Part shown: piece by piece, positions 37,220-48,806 of the stretch
Position numbering within the stretch: the stretch's first letter is position 1
Layout: each line of letters begins with the position of its first letter
NCBI GenBank assembly: GCA_025677825.1
Contig: JAIXMO010000051.1
Location: 1-64,000, forward strand
Length of the DNA: 64,000 nt
Direction of reading: 5' to 3'
Source of the DNA: Helicostylum pulchrum
Taxonomy: Eukaryota > Mucoromycota > Mucoromycetes > Mucorales > Mucoraceae
Notes under the pieces: model-generated
Seen by the model: the letters and a program-made list of their open reading frames with translations, nothing else
What the model was told of the DNA's origin: nothing
The model's database searches: none
Program-made: the position numbers and the translations under genes

Positions 37220-37836
37220 CTATGTAAAGTTCCAGTTTATAGTACAAACGCCTACTGCTAAAGACCCACACACTAATTCAAACACTACGAAAAAAAAAAG
37301 AACAGAATTTAATGGATGATATTAGTATACATAACGATAAAATTTACCTTTCGGTGACATATCAAGTGCTCCTATCAATTGAAACAATAATGAGAACGGT
37401 GGATTATTTTTTTTATTTTTATATTTTTTTTACCTTTTGGACAAGAAGGACAGGTATCAACAACTCGAGCAGAAGTACTACCTATATCACCAGTAATAAA
37501 AACTGTTTTCTGACATGTAGGATTACTATTTGGATTTGCACCTATAATATAATTTGCTAAGTTATTAAAGAAAAAATGACAATTTCAAAAACTATTACCA
37601 TTTTTCATTTGATCAAAATTGACAGCTACTACTAAATCACTATCTGAATCACTTTCACCGCAGGACCCTGATCCTACTTCATAAAAAGTACCCGACCCTG
37701 AAAATAATTTGCCTTTCACTCCTTTTAATATTCTTCCTCCTAATGCTCCACGACCTTGCAGAGGTGCAGATGAAATCATACACATATTGTTTATAACAAT
37801 AAAGATAATAATTGACCAAATACGAAGAAATAGCAT
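37220..37836 (-). CDS. Small secreted double-psi beta-barrel (expansin/RlpA-like) protein
   Basis: Four exons (37836-37599, 37541-37434, 37371-37348, 37284-37220) give 144 aa. Exon 3 is only 24 nt. A hydrophobic signal peptide (residues 1-24, ending SSAPLQ) precedes a compact domain with GTFYEVGSGSCGESDSDSD, VVAVNFDQM, VVDTCPSCPKGALDMSP and a final cysteine pair. These are the hallmarks of the double-psi barrel shared by barwin, RlpA and the first expansin domain, including the HFD-like Asp of VVDTC. Such small fungal proteins are usually secreted and associated with cell walls or hosts. There is no second carbohydrate-binding expansin domain. Enzymatic activity is not established for this class. 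Confidence 0.83.
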
Positions 37837-38247
37837 TTTTTAACAAGTAAGTAGAAGGAAAAAAAAAAAAAAAAAAAAAAAAGGTTAAGGAAGGGAAAAA
37901 TGGCGGTTATTTATATGAACAAAAAAAAAAAAGAATCGTTGCCTAATAAAAGTAAAGGTAAAAAGCTCAATTAAAAAAAATAATGAAATATGAGTCCCTA
38001 GATCATTCCTTCTCCTGACCCACACTATTTTTGTATCCTTTTTTAGAGGGAAAAAAAAAGACTCTCATTCTTTCACGTCGTCATACCATCACCAATCGTT
38101 TAAAAAGTACCAGACCCTCCCTTCCTCTCCTCTCCTCCAGGACTCCTAGTAATTATCTCAAATTAATAAATTAAACATGTTGCCAAAATTTTCAGAAAAT
38201 ATGTGCGTGCGTGTATATATATAATGCAAATGTTTATTTATTTATTT
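37837..38247. other. Intergenic region
   Basis: 411 bp containing an A run at about 37859-37882 and pyrimidine-rich DNA. It is the probable promoter of the double-psi-barrel gene. No gene was seen. Confidence 0.5.
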
Positions 38248-39588
38248 TTACAAAGATTTCCAAGCATGAATAAGAACTTGAACTTTATTTTCTTTACGTA
38301 CAGCGACTCTAACAAACGAGTTACACTTATAACCGGGTTTACCACTGCGAACGGGTACACCAGCACCACGAGCCAACTCGATGGCCTTTTCAGCCATCTT
38401 TTCACACTTCATATCTAACCATACCCAACTCAAGAACTTCTTTCCATGATACTCCCATTCTTTGGACTGTTCGAGGCTAGACAATTGTTCAATTAAATAA
38501 GCTCTTAATCTAGGTGTGTTTTCCCAAGTTTCATTCAAGTAGTCGATATCGTTCACAACCTCTTCAACAAACTTTAAAGCAGGTCCGTTCACTGACCAAG
38601 GTACTTGGATCTTGCGTAATGCTTCACAGTGTTCTGTAGTAGGACAAATAACCGATCCAACACGAAGACCAGTACAAGACCAAATTTTTGTCCATGAGTG
38701 CATCACATGAACCGAAACATTTTCATTTGTCCACATATCTTTAGCATATTGATGTTCAGAAATGAGTGAATCAGCTCTGAAGTCGGCAGAATGCCAAGGT
38801 TGCATAGACTCATCTAGATACGTTTTGTTGTTATAAATACATTTTTAATCTAATTTTTTTGGAAAAAGAAAGACTTACCAACAATAACACAACCGCCGGA
38901 TTTAACATTATCTTTAATCCATTCCTTTAATGGCTCAACAGAGAAATAATCACCAGTAGGGTTACAAGGATTTACAATACAAACCATATCTGCTCTTTCG
39001 GGGTTTGAAGGCTCTAAAATCTTGAATCCGTTTGTCTCTGCACTACGCTGATATTCTCTGTACTATTATTATACAAAAGACGTTATTATCTTTTTTTCAC
39101 CTTTTTTCTTTTTATTTGCTTATTAACTTACTTGTACATTCCATGGACTACCCTTCCAAGTAGGTTGCTTTTGTCCTCTTTCAGCAGCAGACAAAAGAGC
39201 CTTTCTAACAACTAAATCAATCAACTCGGAAGCTCCGTTACCCATCAACAAACGACCGTGTTGTTCAGCATAGTTTGACCCCCACAAGAATTCTGCCAAG
39301 TGAGTCTTTGCAGGTTCTTGGTTAGCAGCAGGGTAATGGTGAATCTCACTCATCTATTTTTTTTGACAAAAAGTGTCAATGGCCTGGGACTCTTTTTTTT
39401 TTTTTGATAATTTTAAAACTTACAGCTTCTCTTGCGGCTTCAAGGGCTTTACGGGGAGTACCAAGGTAGTTGGTAGTGACACTGAAATCCTCAACAAAAT
39501 TATTGATAAAACGATGTTCCTGACCGCCGTGGAAAGTTTGAGTCTTGGTATCCCAGACGTTATTAGCTGTAGTCTTTTCAGTGGACAT
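38248..39588 (-). CDS. PLP-dependent class I/II aminotransferase
   Basis: Four exons (39588-39424, 39353-39132, 39062-38879, 38813-38248) give 378 aa. Class I/II fold motifs appear in order: GNGASELIDLVV (phosphate and cofactor loop), NPCNPTGD, VIVDES (cofactor-binding Asp) and the Schiff-base lysine region SWTKIWSCTGLRVG. The Arg of VRVAVR near the C-terminus would bind the substrate carboxylate. The overall pattern is closest to the histidinol-phosphate aminotransferase / threonine-phosphate decarboxylase (HisC/CobD) subgroup, but the substrate cannot be fixed from sequence. No targeting signal was noticed. Confidence 0.85.
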
Positions 39589-39831
39589 TTTTTCTTCTTC
39601 TTTTTTTGTGTGTGCACAGGCAAGAAAAAGAGAAAAGAGTAAATAAAATAAAATAAAAAGTTTTTAAACAATTTTTTTAGAGTTTTCCTTGTGAAAAATA
39701 CATAAATAAATGGGGTCCTTTAAAACGTGGAACTTCGACAATCATTCGGATATTGAAACTGACAGATCCAAAAATGCACAGGACTTTTTGTGCGCTTATA
39801 AAAAATAAACAATTTGTAGAAAAAAAGAGGT

Positions 39832-40165
39832 TCCAAGTCCCACTGTACAGTAAAAAAATTATATGATATACTTACACTACAATAAGATGATCTATTATTT
39901 TTTATTGTTATTATTTTGATTAACACAAGATGTTTTTGATTGTCACACAGTGGGAGGGACTTTTTAGAGTCCCTTATTAAAATACAACTTGGTGATAGGC
40001 TCAAGTTGGTGAATTACAAACTGAGTCTATGGAAAAATGAGTTTCAAGATTTAATAAACGATAGTCATGGAAAGGGAACACGGCAATGGCGGCAGGAAGT
40101 GCAGTCATCAAACATAATGCAATCAACCCAAAGTTTAAAGGAATAACCAATTTAGGTCTTGCCTT
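39832..40165 (-). pseudogene. Truncated, rearranged copy of the sideroflexin gene 3' end
   Basis: About 330 bp strongly similar to 41750-42085, which covers the 3' flank and the last ~65 codons of the sideroflexin gene, in the same orientation. A ~70-bp stretch inside the copy (40001-40073) matches the reverse complement of 41920-41988, so it has been inverted in place. The copy is truncated on the 5' side of the gene and carries substitutions, so it cannot encode a sideroflexin. Confidence 0.85.
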
Positions 40166-40184
40166 CAATATACAATGAGAACGG

Positions 40185-40270
40185 CAAATTTTGTCACTTT
40201 GAGAAAATTAAATGTCACTTTACCAAAAATTAATGACACTCTGCCAAAAATAAATGTACACTTTTGATAT
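40185..40270. repeat. Diverged tandem repeats, 22-26 bp
   Basis: Three to four imperfect units around the core ATGTCACTTTACCAAAAATT, lying just after the truncated sideroflexin copy. Confidence 0.65.
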
Positions 40271-40510
40271 TTAGTGAGTTGTAAGGTTTTATTTATTTCA
40301 CATCAAAGTACCATTTACAGTACCTTTAGTGCCAACTGGCGGTTTTGTGGCTGGTTTAATCAGCGGTTTGTCCTTATCCCCCCCATAAAATGGCGATTTT
40401 TGCCTTGCCAAATACCAGAAGAAATGCTAAATAATATAATACATCATCCTTGACATAAACGAATATTTCGTTAATTTTTCTTATATTTTATGGTTACATT
40501 TTATAAGTTG

Positions 40511-40550
40511 TATTTTACATTTTACATTTTACATTTTATATTTTACCATT
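40511..40550. repeat. Heptamer repeat TTTTACA
   Basis: Four to five copies of ATTTTAC in tandem with one substitution. Non-coding. Confidence 0.85.
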
Positions 40551-41089
40551 ATGTATTATCCAGATGCTTTGTTTTCCTCCCAAAAAAAAAAAAGAATTAG
40601 TATGCTTAGGCTCAACGATATAAGACCAACCTGTATCAACCTTTTTTTCTTAAATGTCAATAACATGAAAGCACGCTATATGTAATTTTTTTAGGGAATC
40701 CTTAGTACACGCTCTATTTACACGTTCAGACAAAAAATGTATGCCGCATGGGACACTTTTGGTTTGTTAAAATAAGTTGTAACAGCTGGTTGTAGACATG
40801 TACTTTTATAAAAATGATTAAATAGATCGCATGAGAGCAAATATACCCGCTATTTTATCAATCTAATAATTTATTTTTTTAAACTTTTTCTTTCTTTTAT
40901 GTTCATCTTTTCTTTATGTCCTTCAAAATGATACTGTTCTTCTTAAAGCAATCGACATGTAAAAGAGCGCTAGTCACAAACGCTCAAATGTGTTCCGTCC
41001 GAATGTAATATTGTAAACTTAAAGCGTTGGCACTTAATAGAGGTACGAGAAAAAGTAATACGCCGCGCTTTTTTTTTCTGAAAGTGTAA

Positions 41090-41520
41090 ATAGAACGTCT
41101 ACCAAGAATTTCCCATTTTTTTTAACGAAGAATTTACAAATGAAAACTCTGAAAATCTCAAAGAAGACCTTGAAAAACTTTATGGGCTGGAAATTTGCTA
41201 TACCGATGACTCTAATAAGCCCATGCTCCAAACTAAGCTAAAAGTAAATGATTTTCCATCCTACTACCATCGATACAAAGACGACCTCCCAAAATCAACC
41301 AATCTTCAAGAACAAATTATTTTCAGTAAGTGATAAGAAATAGTGTTTTGCTATGTATTAATTTAAGGGCTTTACTACAGATAACCAGAGACAACTATAC
41401 CTGAACAAAGTATATCGATCTGGGCCAGCCGGTGGATAGTGGGCATGTACGAACAAAAGCAAATATCCATGAAGCAGATTTACTCAGAAACTGTTGTAAT
41501 TACTGATCTGTTTGACTAGA
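41090..41520 (+). pseudogene. Decayed coding-like remnant
   Basis: A plus-strand frame from about 41093 to 41330 reads as normal charged protein (for example ENLKEDLEKLYGLEICYTDD and KVNDFPSYYHRYKDDLPKST) and ends at a possible donor (TTCAGTAAGT, 41328-41337). A possible acceptor near 41379 continues about 15 codons before a stop, and a third coding-like piece in another frame follows (41443-41518). There is no start codon and the pieces do not join into a complete gene. I do not recognise the family; a transposon-derived frame or a dead gene would both fit. Confidence 0.35.
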
Positions 41521-41749
41521 AAACATCGAGATCATTTTCTACATGGTGTGGGCACAGCCAAGTTAGATCTAACGCTTGCTGACCAAACCCACAATTTTTT
41601 TTAAAAAAAAACGATGTCTTCAAAACCAAGATAAGATAACGCTTACAATTGTGACAATCGACTTTGCTGGTTTGTCAACAAACAAACCAATTTCTTCGGT
41701 CATACAGCAATATGCTTAAATTATCATGACCTCTAATGCAATTTTTCCG

Positions 41750-41877
41750 AGTCCCACTGTGCAATAAAAAAATTATATGATATACTTATACTACAATAAA
41801 GATGATCTGTTTTTTTTTATTATTATTTTGATTAAACACAAGATCTATTTGATTGTCATACAGTGGGGGGAGGGACT
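41750..41877. mobile_element. Inverted-repeat-bounded segment in the sideroflexin 3' flank
   Basis: Starts AGTCCCACTGT and ends with ACAGTGGGGGGAGGGACT, imperfect inverted repeats around about 100 bp of AT-rich DNA. The same arrangement is present in the duplicated copy at about 39832-39962. It could be a miniature element that landed next to the gene before the duplication, or only a hairpin at the transcript end. Confidence 0.35.
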
Positions 41878-41882
41878 TTTTT

Positions 41883-43168
41883 TTAGAGTCCCTTATTATA
41901 ATACAACTTGGTGATAGGCTTTCCATGTCTATCGCTTAAACCTTGGAACTCCTTTTCCATGGACTCAGTTTGTAATTCACCAATTTGAGGGAACACGGCA
42001 ATGGCGGCAGGAAGTGCAGTCATCAAACACAATGCGATCAACCCAAAGTTCAAAGGGACAATCAATTTAGGTCTGGCCTTTATAAACTCCGTCTTTTCAA
42101 GTCTGCCCAACAAAATGGGCGGTAAGATTAAAACGGGTGCGTTGGTCAACATGCGTGAAATGGCTACTTGTGATACGGCAGACAGACCGGCTTGCTTGGA
42201 CTTACCAACTTCCTCTCCGTCTTCTGTAAACACGTTTATACCATCACGTACTTCTTTACCGCGCATCATAAAGACGTTCACTGTACCTGCTGCTGCTACA
42301 GCTGTAAAAGGTACAAGCTTCATACAAAGGGATTTTATGTTGGGTGATACTTTAAGGCGTGGTACAGATTGGTTTAATCCAACAGCAATAGCACAAGATG
42401 TTGTAACAGCAGATACGTAAGCAACTAAGTTTTTTTTTTTTGGGTTTAATCGTTTGCCGCCTATTTTTTTTTTAATTATTTTTGCAAACTTACTTGCGGT
42501 TTCTTTTACACTCATAGGCGTTGTCTTGTTGGAATTAGCAGAATTAATTGCAACATTGACACTTTGATTGGCCCATTGCCAAAACAATATGCTTTTAATC
42601 TATAAAATATCATTTTGAGTTTTAAAATCATTACATGTGCCTTTTTTTTTTTACTTACACTGGGATTAGGTAATAACATACCAGCTACCAAGATCATATT
42701 GGTAGGTACAAAGCAAGACATTCTAAAAGGCAAGAAAACAGCCTCTCCAGTATCAGGATGGATAGTAGAATCCACCACTTTTAAAGTTATTTTTTTTTTT
42801 AGCCTAGCTAAAAAATATATTTTTTTTTACCGTGAGAAAAAATAATACCTTTTTTAGCTCTCCAAAGTCTTTCAGGGTCAATCTTGTCATGTTGACTCTT
42901 ATTTTGTAACAGTTGCTGGCATTTTTCGAGTTCCTTGGAAGATACAAACAGAGTTCTATTATATATATGAGTCAGAAGAAGAAAAAGTCGTTATGCGGGT
43001 GTTTTGTACCTGGGATCTGTTACATCGATAAAATGTCGAATTCTACCCCAATAAGAGGATTGAGGATATCTAGGCTTACCTAAACGCGCGCACAACCGAT
43101 ACAATTTAGTATTCACTCTTCTCAATAAAGAGAAAAAAAAATAACTTACTTAAATCTATAGTCGACAT
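41883..43168 (-). CDS. Sideroflexin (mitochondrial serine/amino-acid carrier)
   Basis: Six exons (43168-43150, 43079-43010, 42955-42849, 42777-42659, 42599-42494, 42424-41883) give 320 aa, the usual sideroflexin length. The start is [20 protein letters not shown], matching the family's short N-terminal motif. The signature HPDTGE is followed by [20 protein letters not shown], and four to five hydrophobic helices follow. Sideroflexins sit in the inner mitochondrial membrane; SFXN1 carries serine for one-carbon metabolism and fungal Fsf1 is its homologue. Exon 1 is just 19 nt. Part of the last exon has been copied upstream (39832-40165). Confidence 0.93.
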
Positions 43169-43637
43169 ATTAACAAGTGAAAGAAGAAAAAAAAGGATAC
43201 ACATTCACATCTTTTTTTTTCCTTTTATATATAAAAAAAAAAAATCCGTGTGACTTTTGAAATGACATGATGGAGATTATCGAACACAAAGCGCGTTCAC
43301 AAAAAAATACAACAAAAAAACCTATTCCACGTTCAAGTATGTGTTGCACATACGTCAATGTTTTTTTTTTTTTGGTGACTCAAAAGTAAACAAGCCGATT
43401 TCTTTCCCGAAAAAGACCTTTTTGTATGAATGTTTTTTCAAAAAAATTAAAATATATATTTCTTTTTACTAAAATAAGGTAATACTAATAAACGAAAAGG
43501 GGGAGAAAAAAATAAAAGACGCGTTGTTGTGTGTTGTTGTTGTATATATATATTTCTCTTTTTTTTTTTCTCTCTTTGTAAATTTTTTTTGGTTCTTGTT
43601 TCTTTTTTTTTTTCCGTTGTTTTTTGGTTTTTTTTTT
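43169..43637. other. Intergenic region
   Basis: 469 bp between sideroflexin start and Med15 stop (both minus strand). It is rich in A and T homopolymers with no gene. It holds the sideroflexin promoter. Confidence 0.55.
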
Positions 43638-46600
43638 TTATAAACTCACTACACAGAGTTTACCACTATCATCTATTAATTTTTTATCATCAGTGGATTT
43701 TTTGTTGTTGTTGTTTTCCGAGCTAGTTGAAGGTTGTGTAGGTACTTCATTATCGTCCAAAGTCACAAAGTCATTATTATCCCAATCAAACACATCTAAT
43801 CCTAAATCTGCTCCATTGGAAGAATCGTACCAAGACGATTGAATTTCTGCCGCTTCTTCTTCTTGTTTAATAAACCCCGTTTCTCGTTTTAATAATCCAA
43901 GGTCCGGTGTGCCGAACGTTTCATCCTTGTATCCTTCTTTTAACGCAGATGAATATCCATCAAATTCTTGTTGTTGTGATGTACTTTGTGGTTGTGGTGG
44001 TGGTTGTAGCACTTGTTGTTGCTGAGGTGGTGGTTGTGATTGAGGTCGAACGGCTTGCTGTTGCGGTGAGGTGGTATGATAAGGTTGCATATGAATTTGT
44101 GGTGAATTATTATTATTATTATTAGTATTATGAATATTATTGCTGTTACTTCCTCCCGTCGATCCTCCGTTCCCCGCAAGCATCGTTGACATATCTTTAA
44201 TCACTCCATTTTGAAAATACATACTCGACATTGTATCTTCAACCATATTACCATTATTACTACTACCATTATTACTTTGAAGTGTAGTCATTGATGGATG
44301 AACAATCATATTTGATGTACTATTTGGTGTTCCGGGTATCTGATCTTGCTGATGTTGTTGTTGATGATGAAGATGTTGAGCTTGTTGCTGTTGCGCCTGT
44401 TGATGAGCTTGCTGTTGAGCTTGTTGTTGAGCTTGTAACTGCTGTTGATGATGCTGTTGCATTTGCTGTTGTTGAAGCATTTGCTGCTGCATCTGTTGCT
44501 GCATATGTTGTTGTTGGTGCATCTGTTGCTGATGCATCTGCTGTTGTTGCTGCTGTAAAGAAAACTGTTGTTGTTGGTTATCTTCACTCTTGATATATGC
44601 CTCATTAGGTCGAGGAGATTGAGTATTGACAGTAGCAGACATGTGCGATGAAACAGGCGCGTTTGGAACTTGCTGTTGAGAGCTTTGATCGTGTTGATGC
44701 ATGGGCGATGATTCAGCTTGATGCGTCAATTGATGCTTGGCTTGTTCAATATGCTCATTCAACAGGGACTGAATTTGTTGCTGTTGACTAGACGACAACG
44801 TCATCTTGTTCTGTGCAGCCTGTTGTAATAACCAATTGCATTGCAGTGCTTTATGTGGTAACAAGTTGACAATTTGTGGTGGAATACCATTACTGACAGC
44901 AGCCATATAAAACGCTTGAGATTGAGCTTGGTGCTGACTCAGAGGCATACCTCCCTTTACAGGGATACCTCCATTATTACCTGCATGATTAGGTGCGAAA
45001 TTAACATTGTTGCTGTTATCCATATTTCCTTGTCCTGTAGTAGCAAGTGCTTGATTGATAGACTGTGTAATGTTGGTACTATTCATCATAGCAGGACTAT
45101 TGGAAGCAGAAGACATGTCTGTAGTATTTTGAGGTGTCTTTTGTTGAACCAACGTAGAAGATGATGGAGCAGAAGCTGGTGTAGGACCCGGCTTTTCTTT
45201 ATCTAGTAACTTTTGGTTCTTTCGACTCAGTGTTGGTGATTGAGAGGCAGCTGATGATCTTGTACCACGTTGTTTCTTTCCTGCCGGAAGCTTGAGATCA
45301 AGACTTTTACGCTTTATACCGTTTGAAGGTGTGGCGGCGGCAGCGGCAGCGGTAGAAGGAGTAGTAGTAGTAGCTGCATTGGGTGTGGCGGCGCTGATGG
45401 TAGGTGTATTTTCATTTGAATTGGTACCTTGTGCATTTACAGATGTCACGGGGGTTTCCTGTGCTTGTGTCTGAGCTTGCTGCTGTACTTGTTGTTGAGC
45501 CTGCTGTTGAGCCTGATGCGCTTGTTGGGCCTGTTGAGCTTGCTGCTGAGCCTGTTGAGCCTGCTGAGCTTGCTGTTGAGCCTGTAGCTGCTGCTGCTGC
45601 TGCTGCTGCTGTTGATGATGCTGAGCTTGCTGCTGTCTCATCAGTGCCATGGCTTGATGCGATTGATTCATAGGCATACCAGCATTCATCTGAGGAGCCA
45701 TTTGATTGTAATTGGGCATACCTTGCTGAGCCATATGTTGTTGCATATGCATGGGCATTAACCCTAAGCCGATCTGTTGCTGTTGAATTGGAGAGTTTTG
45801 ATTGTTGACACCAGTAGCAGCGGCGGACATGGCGTTCATTTGTTGCTGCTGTTGCTGTTGTTGACCGACAGCATTACGTACCCAATTAAAATAGCCGTTA
45901 AATTGTTCCTTGAGTTTATGCAAATTTTCCAGACTGATGATAAACTTGTTTTGAGGTAAAGCACTTAATTGATCTTCAAACATATATTTCATCAATATCA
46001 GTCTTCGTGTAGCTTCGACGTTATTAGTCATGGCTAAAAACACAGGTAATAAGTTGTCGATTTTATCGTACATGCTCTTCATCAACATAATCTGTTCCCG
46101 TATAGCGTTTTTATCCTGTTCAGATAAATCCTCAATAATAGAACCACGAACTATTTGTTATAAACGTAACTTTTGTTTAGTTTTTATCCTTTCCTTTTTT
46201 TTTAAAAAATAAATAAAGATAGCTTACCTCTTCCTTGTCGAATACCTTCATCCATTTGTCTTACAATACCAGCAGCATTATTTCGTTGTTGAAACGTTAA
46301 TGGTTTCAAAGCACCCATAACAGCCTGTTGTTGTTGTAACTGGGGATTCATAACCGGTCTTTGCTGCTGTTGTTGTTGTTGTTGTGCATGAACAGCTTGT
46401 TGCTGTTGTACGAACTGTTGCGGAGTTTGAGGGGGTCTTGGGCCACCTTGTTGTTGTTGTTGTTGCTGCTGGGCTTGCTGCTGCTGTTGCTGCTGCTGCT
46501 GAAGCCTTTGCATCAAGACTTCTTGACTGATAGGAGGTCTTACCATATTATTAAAATTACCTTGTCCGGAAAGAGTAGCTGGAACACTAACCGGTGTAGA

Positions 46601-47405
46601 TGAAGCGGAAATGTTTCCGGGATTACTGTTACCCATGGGGTAATTGCCAATCACCGCATTTTGTTGCATGGGAGATCCACCCGAAACAGAGTTGCCAGCA
46701 GTAGGTACACTAGTCACAATAGCAGCCGATGATAACGAAGGCGTACTTATACTTGTCGCAGCAGTATCACTGGGTTGAAACTGTGGTCTAAAATTATTAC
46801 CTCCACCTTTAGCCATACCCATATTCATCAATTGTTGTTGAGTCATTTGTCCTTGATTAGCAAAATTCTGTTGCTGCTGCTGCTGGGCTTGCTGCTGGGC
46901 TTGCTGCTGTTGAGGAGACAGGTGATTTTGCATATGTGGAGAAGATTGAGACTGCTGTTGTTGTTGTTGCTGCTGTAATGCCATTTGACGTGCAAAATAC
47001 ATTTGAAATTGTTGTGGGGAAATATTTAAACCCGCTTGGGCCGCATTGGTCGCGTTTATATTTTGTAACAGGTTCATGGGGATTTGAGCAGTAGATTGTG
47101 GTGGTCTTTGTTGAGCCTGTTGCATTGGTGTATTAGAAACAGCCATAGCGGCAGCGGCAGCAGAACGTTGATAAGCATACATTTGAGCTTGAGCTTGCTG
47201 TTGAGCAGGAGACTGTTGTTGTTGCTGCTGTTGTTGTTGCTGTTGTTGCTGCTGTTGTATGCTTTGTTGCTGCTGTTGCTGTTGCTGTTGTTGGGGAGGT
47301 CTACCTTGCAACATGGCTTGCTGATGAAAGTTTGGTCGCATCTGATTTTGACCGTTCATTACAACTTGTTGTTGGTTCAGATTCAAAGGTGAAGCAAAAT
47401 TACGT

Positions 47406-47464
<59 letters not shown>

Positions 47465-48158
47465 TTGTTGTTGTAATTGTTGCTGCTGTTGTATTTGAGG
47501 GGAAGAAGCTTGTCCGACCAAAGGAGACATTGGTTGTTGTATTCCCAGAGTATTCATAACGTTACCAGCAGCCATATTCTGACTATTACTTTGATTGATT
47601 TGATCCCTTATATGTTGAAATTTCTTCGCATAAGCCAATATATATTGATTCTACACAGAAAAATAAAAAATATAAGTAGTCAATACAAAAATAAAAAATA
47701 AATATGGACTTACTTTGCTTGTGCAGCGTTGATAAAGACCAGCTTCAAAATTACTAGCTACGTTATACGTTTCGTTTTCCGATGTATTTGGAGACAAGTG
47801 CTTCAAGGCTAGGCTCCTACACAATAAAAGTAAAATAAAATGTTAGAAAAAAAAAGAGACGCGCAAATCAATTGAAGTGAAAGAAGGGAAATAGTAGTAA
47901 AAAAAAAATAAAAAAAAATAAAAAGTTTTTTTTTAAAAAAGAAGTGCAGATATAATAATGTGTTTGCGTATAAAAAGGTCCTTACAGTTGACTCACAAAA
48001 CGAGTTCTATCAGGTACAGTAACTTCGTTTCTCCAATTAGCGTTTGGAACATCGTTTGGATGACCTAGATTAACTTGCTGCTGTGGTAATTGTTGTTGTG
48101 GTTGCTGAGGTTGTTGTGGTCCGTTAGGTGTTTGTAGATTGGGATTTTGTGAATTCAT
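43638..48158 (-). CDS. MED15: Mediator tail subunit Med15-like, Gln-rich
   Basis: Four exons (48158-47986, 47816-47714, 47650-46228, 46150-43638) give 1403 aa. Residues about 38-110 form the KIX-like activator-binding domain (NWRNEVTVPDRTRFVSQL, then LALKHLSPNTSENETYNVAS, then ILAYAKKFQHIRDQI), built from three exons. The middle and C-terminal parts are very rich in polyGln with Met/Asn/Pro. A second structured block (DKNAIREQIMLMKSMYDKID, then RLILMKYMFEDQLSALPQNK) resembles other Med15/Gal11 regions. The C-terminus is acidic and Trp/Phe-containing (DWDNNDFVTLDDN). The protein links transcriptional activators to Mediator and RNA polymerase II in the nucleus. Antisense frames here are Leu/Val-rich shadows of the CAG tracts. 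Confidence 0.9.
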
Positions 48159-48806
48159 CTTTTTTTCTTTTAATATATAAACTTTATATATACTCTTTCC
48201 TTTTTCCAATGGAGTGAGAAAAAAAAAATTGAATTGGCCAAAGAAGAAAAAAATAAAAAAAAAAAGGAGAGAGTGAGAGAGGTAAGAAGAGAGAGAGAGA
48301 GATTTAAAAATAAAAAAAGTATGTTTTTTTTCCTCTTATTTTAAAAAAATGCGTGTGTGAGTGTGTGTGTGCGTGTGTTTATGTCGATGCTTTTTTTTTT
48401 TGTTCTTTTTTTTTTTTTTTTTCTTTTACTTTATTATTTTTCTTTTTTAACGCGAAAATAATATGACAACAACAAGGTCACAAATAAAAGAGTGAATTTT
48501 TTTAAAAAAAAAAGAATAAAAAAAAGGTATGTGGATATATAAAAGAAAGAGGGAGGGAAAGGGAAAGGGAAAAGAAGAAAATTCAAAAGGAAAAAAAAAA
48601 AAGGAGACTCTCCATAGGCCAAAAATTTTTACTGAGTCACGTGATATGTTTAATGTTGAGCATTATAGAACCGGATGGACAGGCGAGATCAACGGAAACA
48701 ACATATAAGCTTTTCATCTCCCTAACATTCTTGTATATACTTTTTTTTTTTTTTTTTTTTTTTTTTTATTATTAAATAAATACAGTTTAATAAAGTACGC
48801 GTTTTA
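48159..48806. other. Intergenic region
   Basis: About 650 bp of purine- and pyrimidine-rich DNA with a GT-rich stretch (48350-48380) and T runs. It is the Med15 promoter side. No gene was seen. Confidence 0.55.

Larger units (their letters stand above)
39589..41882. other. Gene-poor interval with duplicated and degraded DNA
   Basis: About 2.3 kb without an intact gene. It contains a partial copy of the sideroflexin 3' end (39832-40165), diverged 22-26-bp tandem repeats (40185-40270), a 7-bp repeat (40511-40550), a decayed coding-like stretch (about 41090-41520) and an inverted-repeat-bounded segment (41750-41877). Confidence 0.7.

Noticed and set aside
39940..40146. Plus-strand 68-codon frame in the sideroflexin duplicate
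   Set aside because: Its middle resembles sideroflexin protein only because the 70-bp segment is inverted there; it is not an independent gene.
42001..42420. 139-codon plus-strand frame inside sideroflexin
   Set aside because: Antisense shadow of the conserved sideroflexin last exon.
44291..47559. Leu-, Val- and Ala-rich plus-strand frames across the Med15 gene
   Set aside because: They are antisense and shifted readings of the CAG/CAA repeats; the minus-strand frame has real domains.
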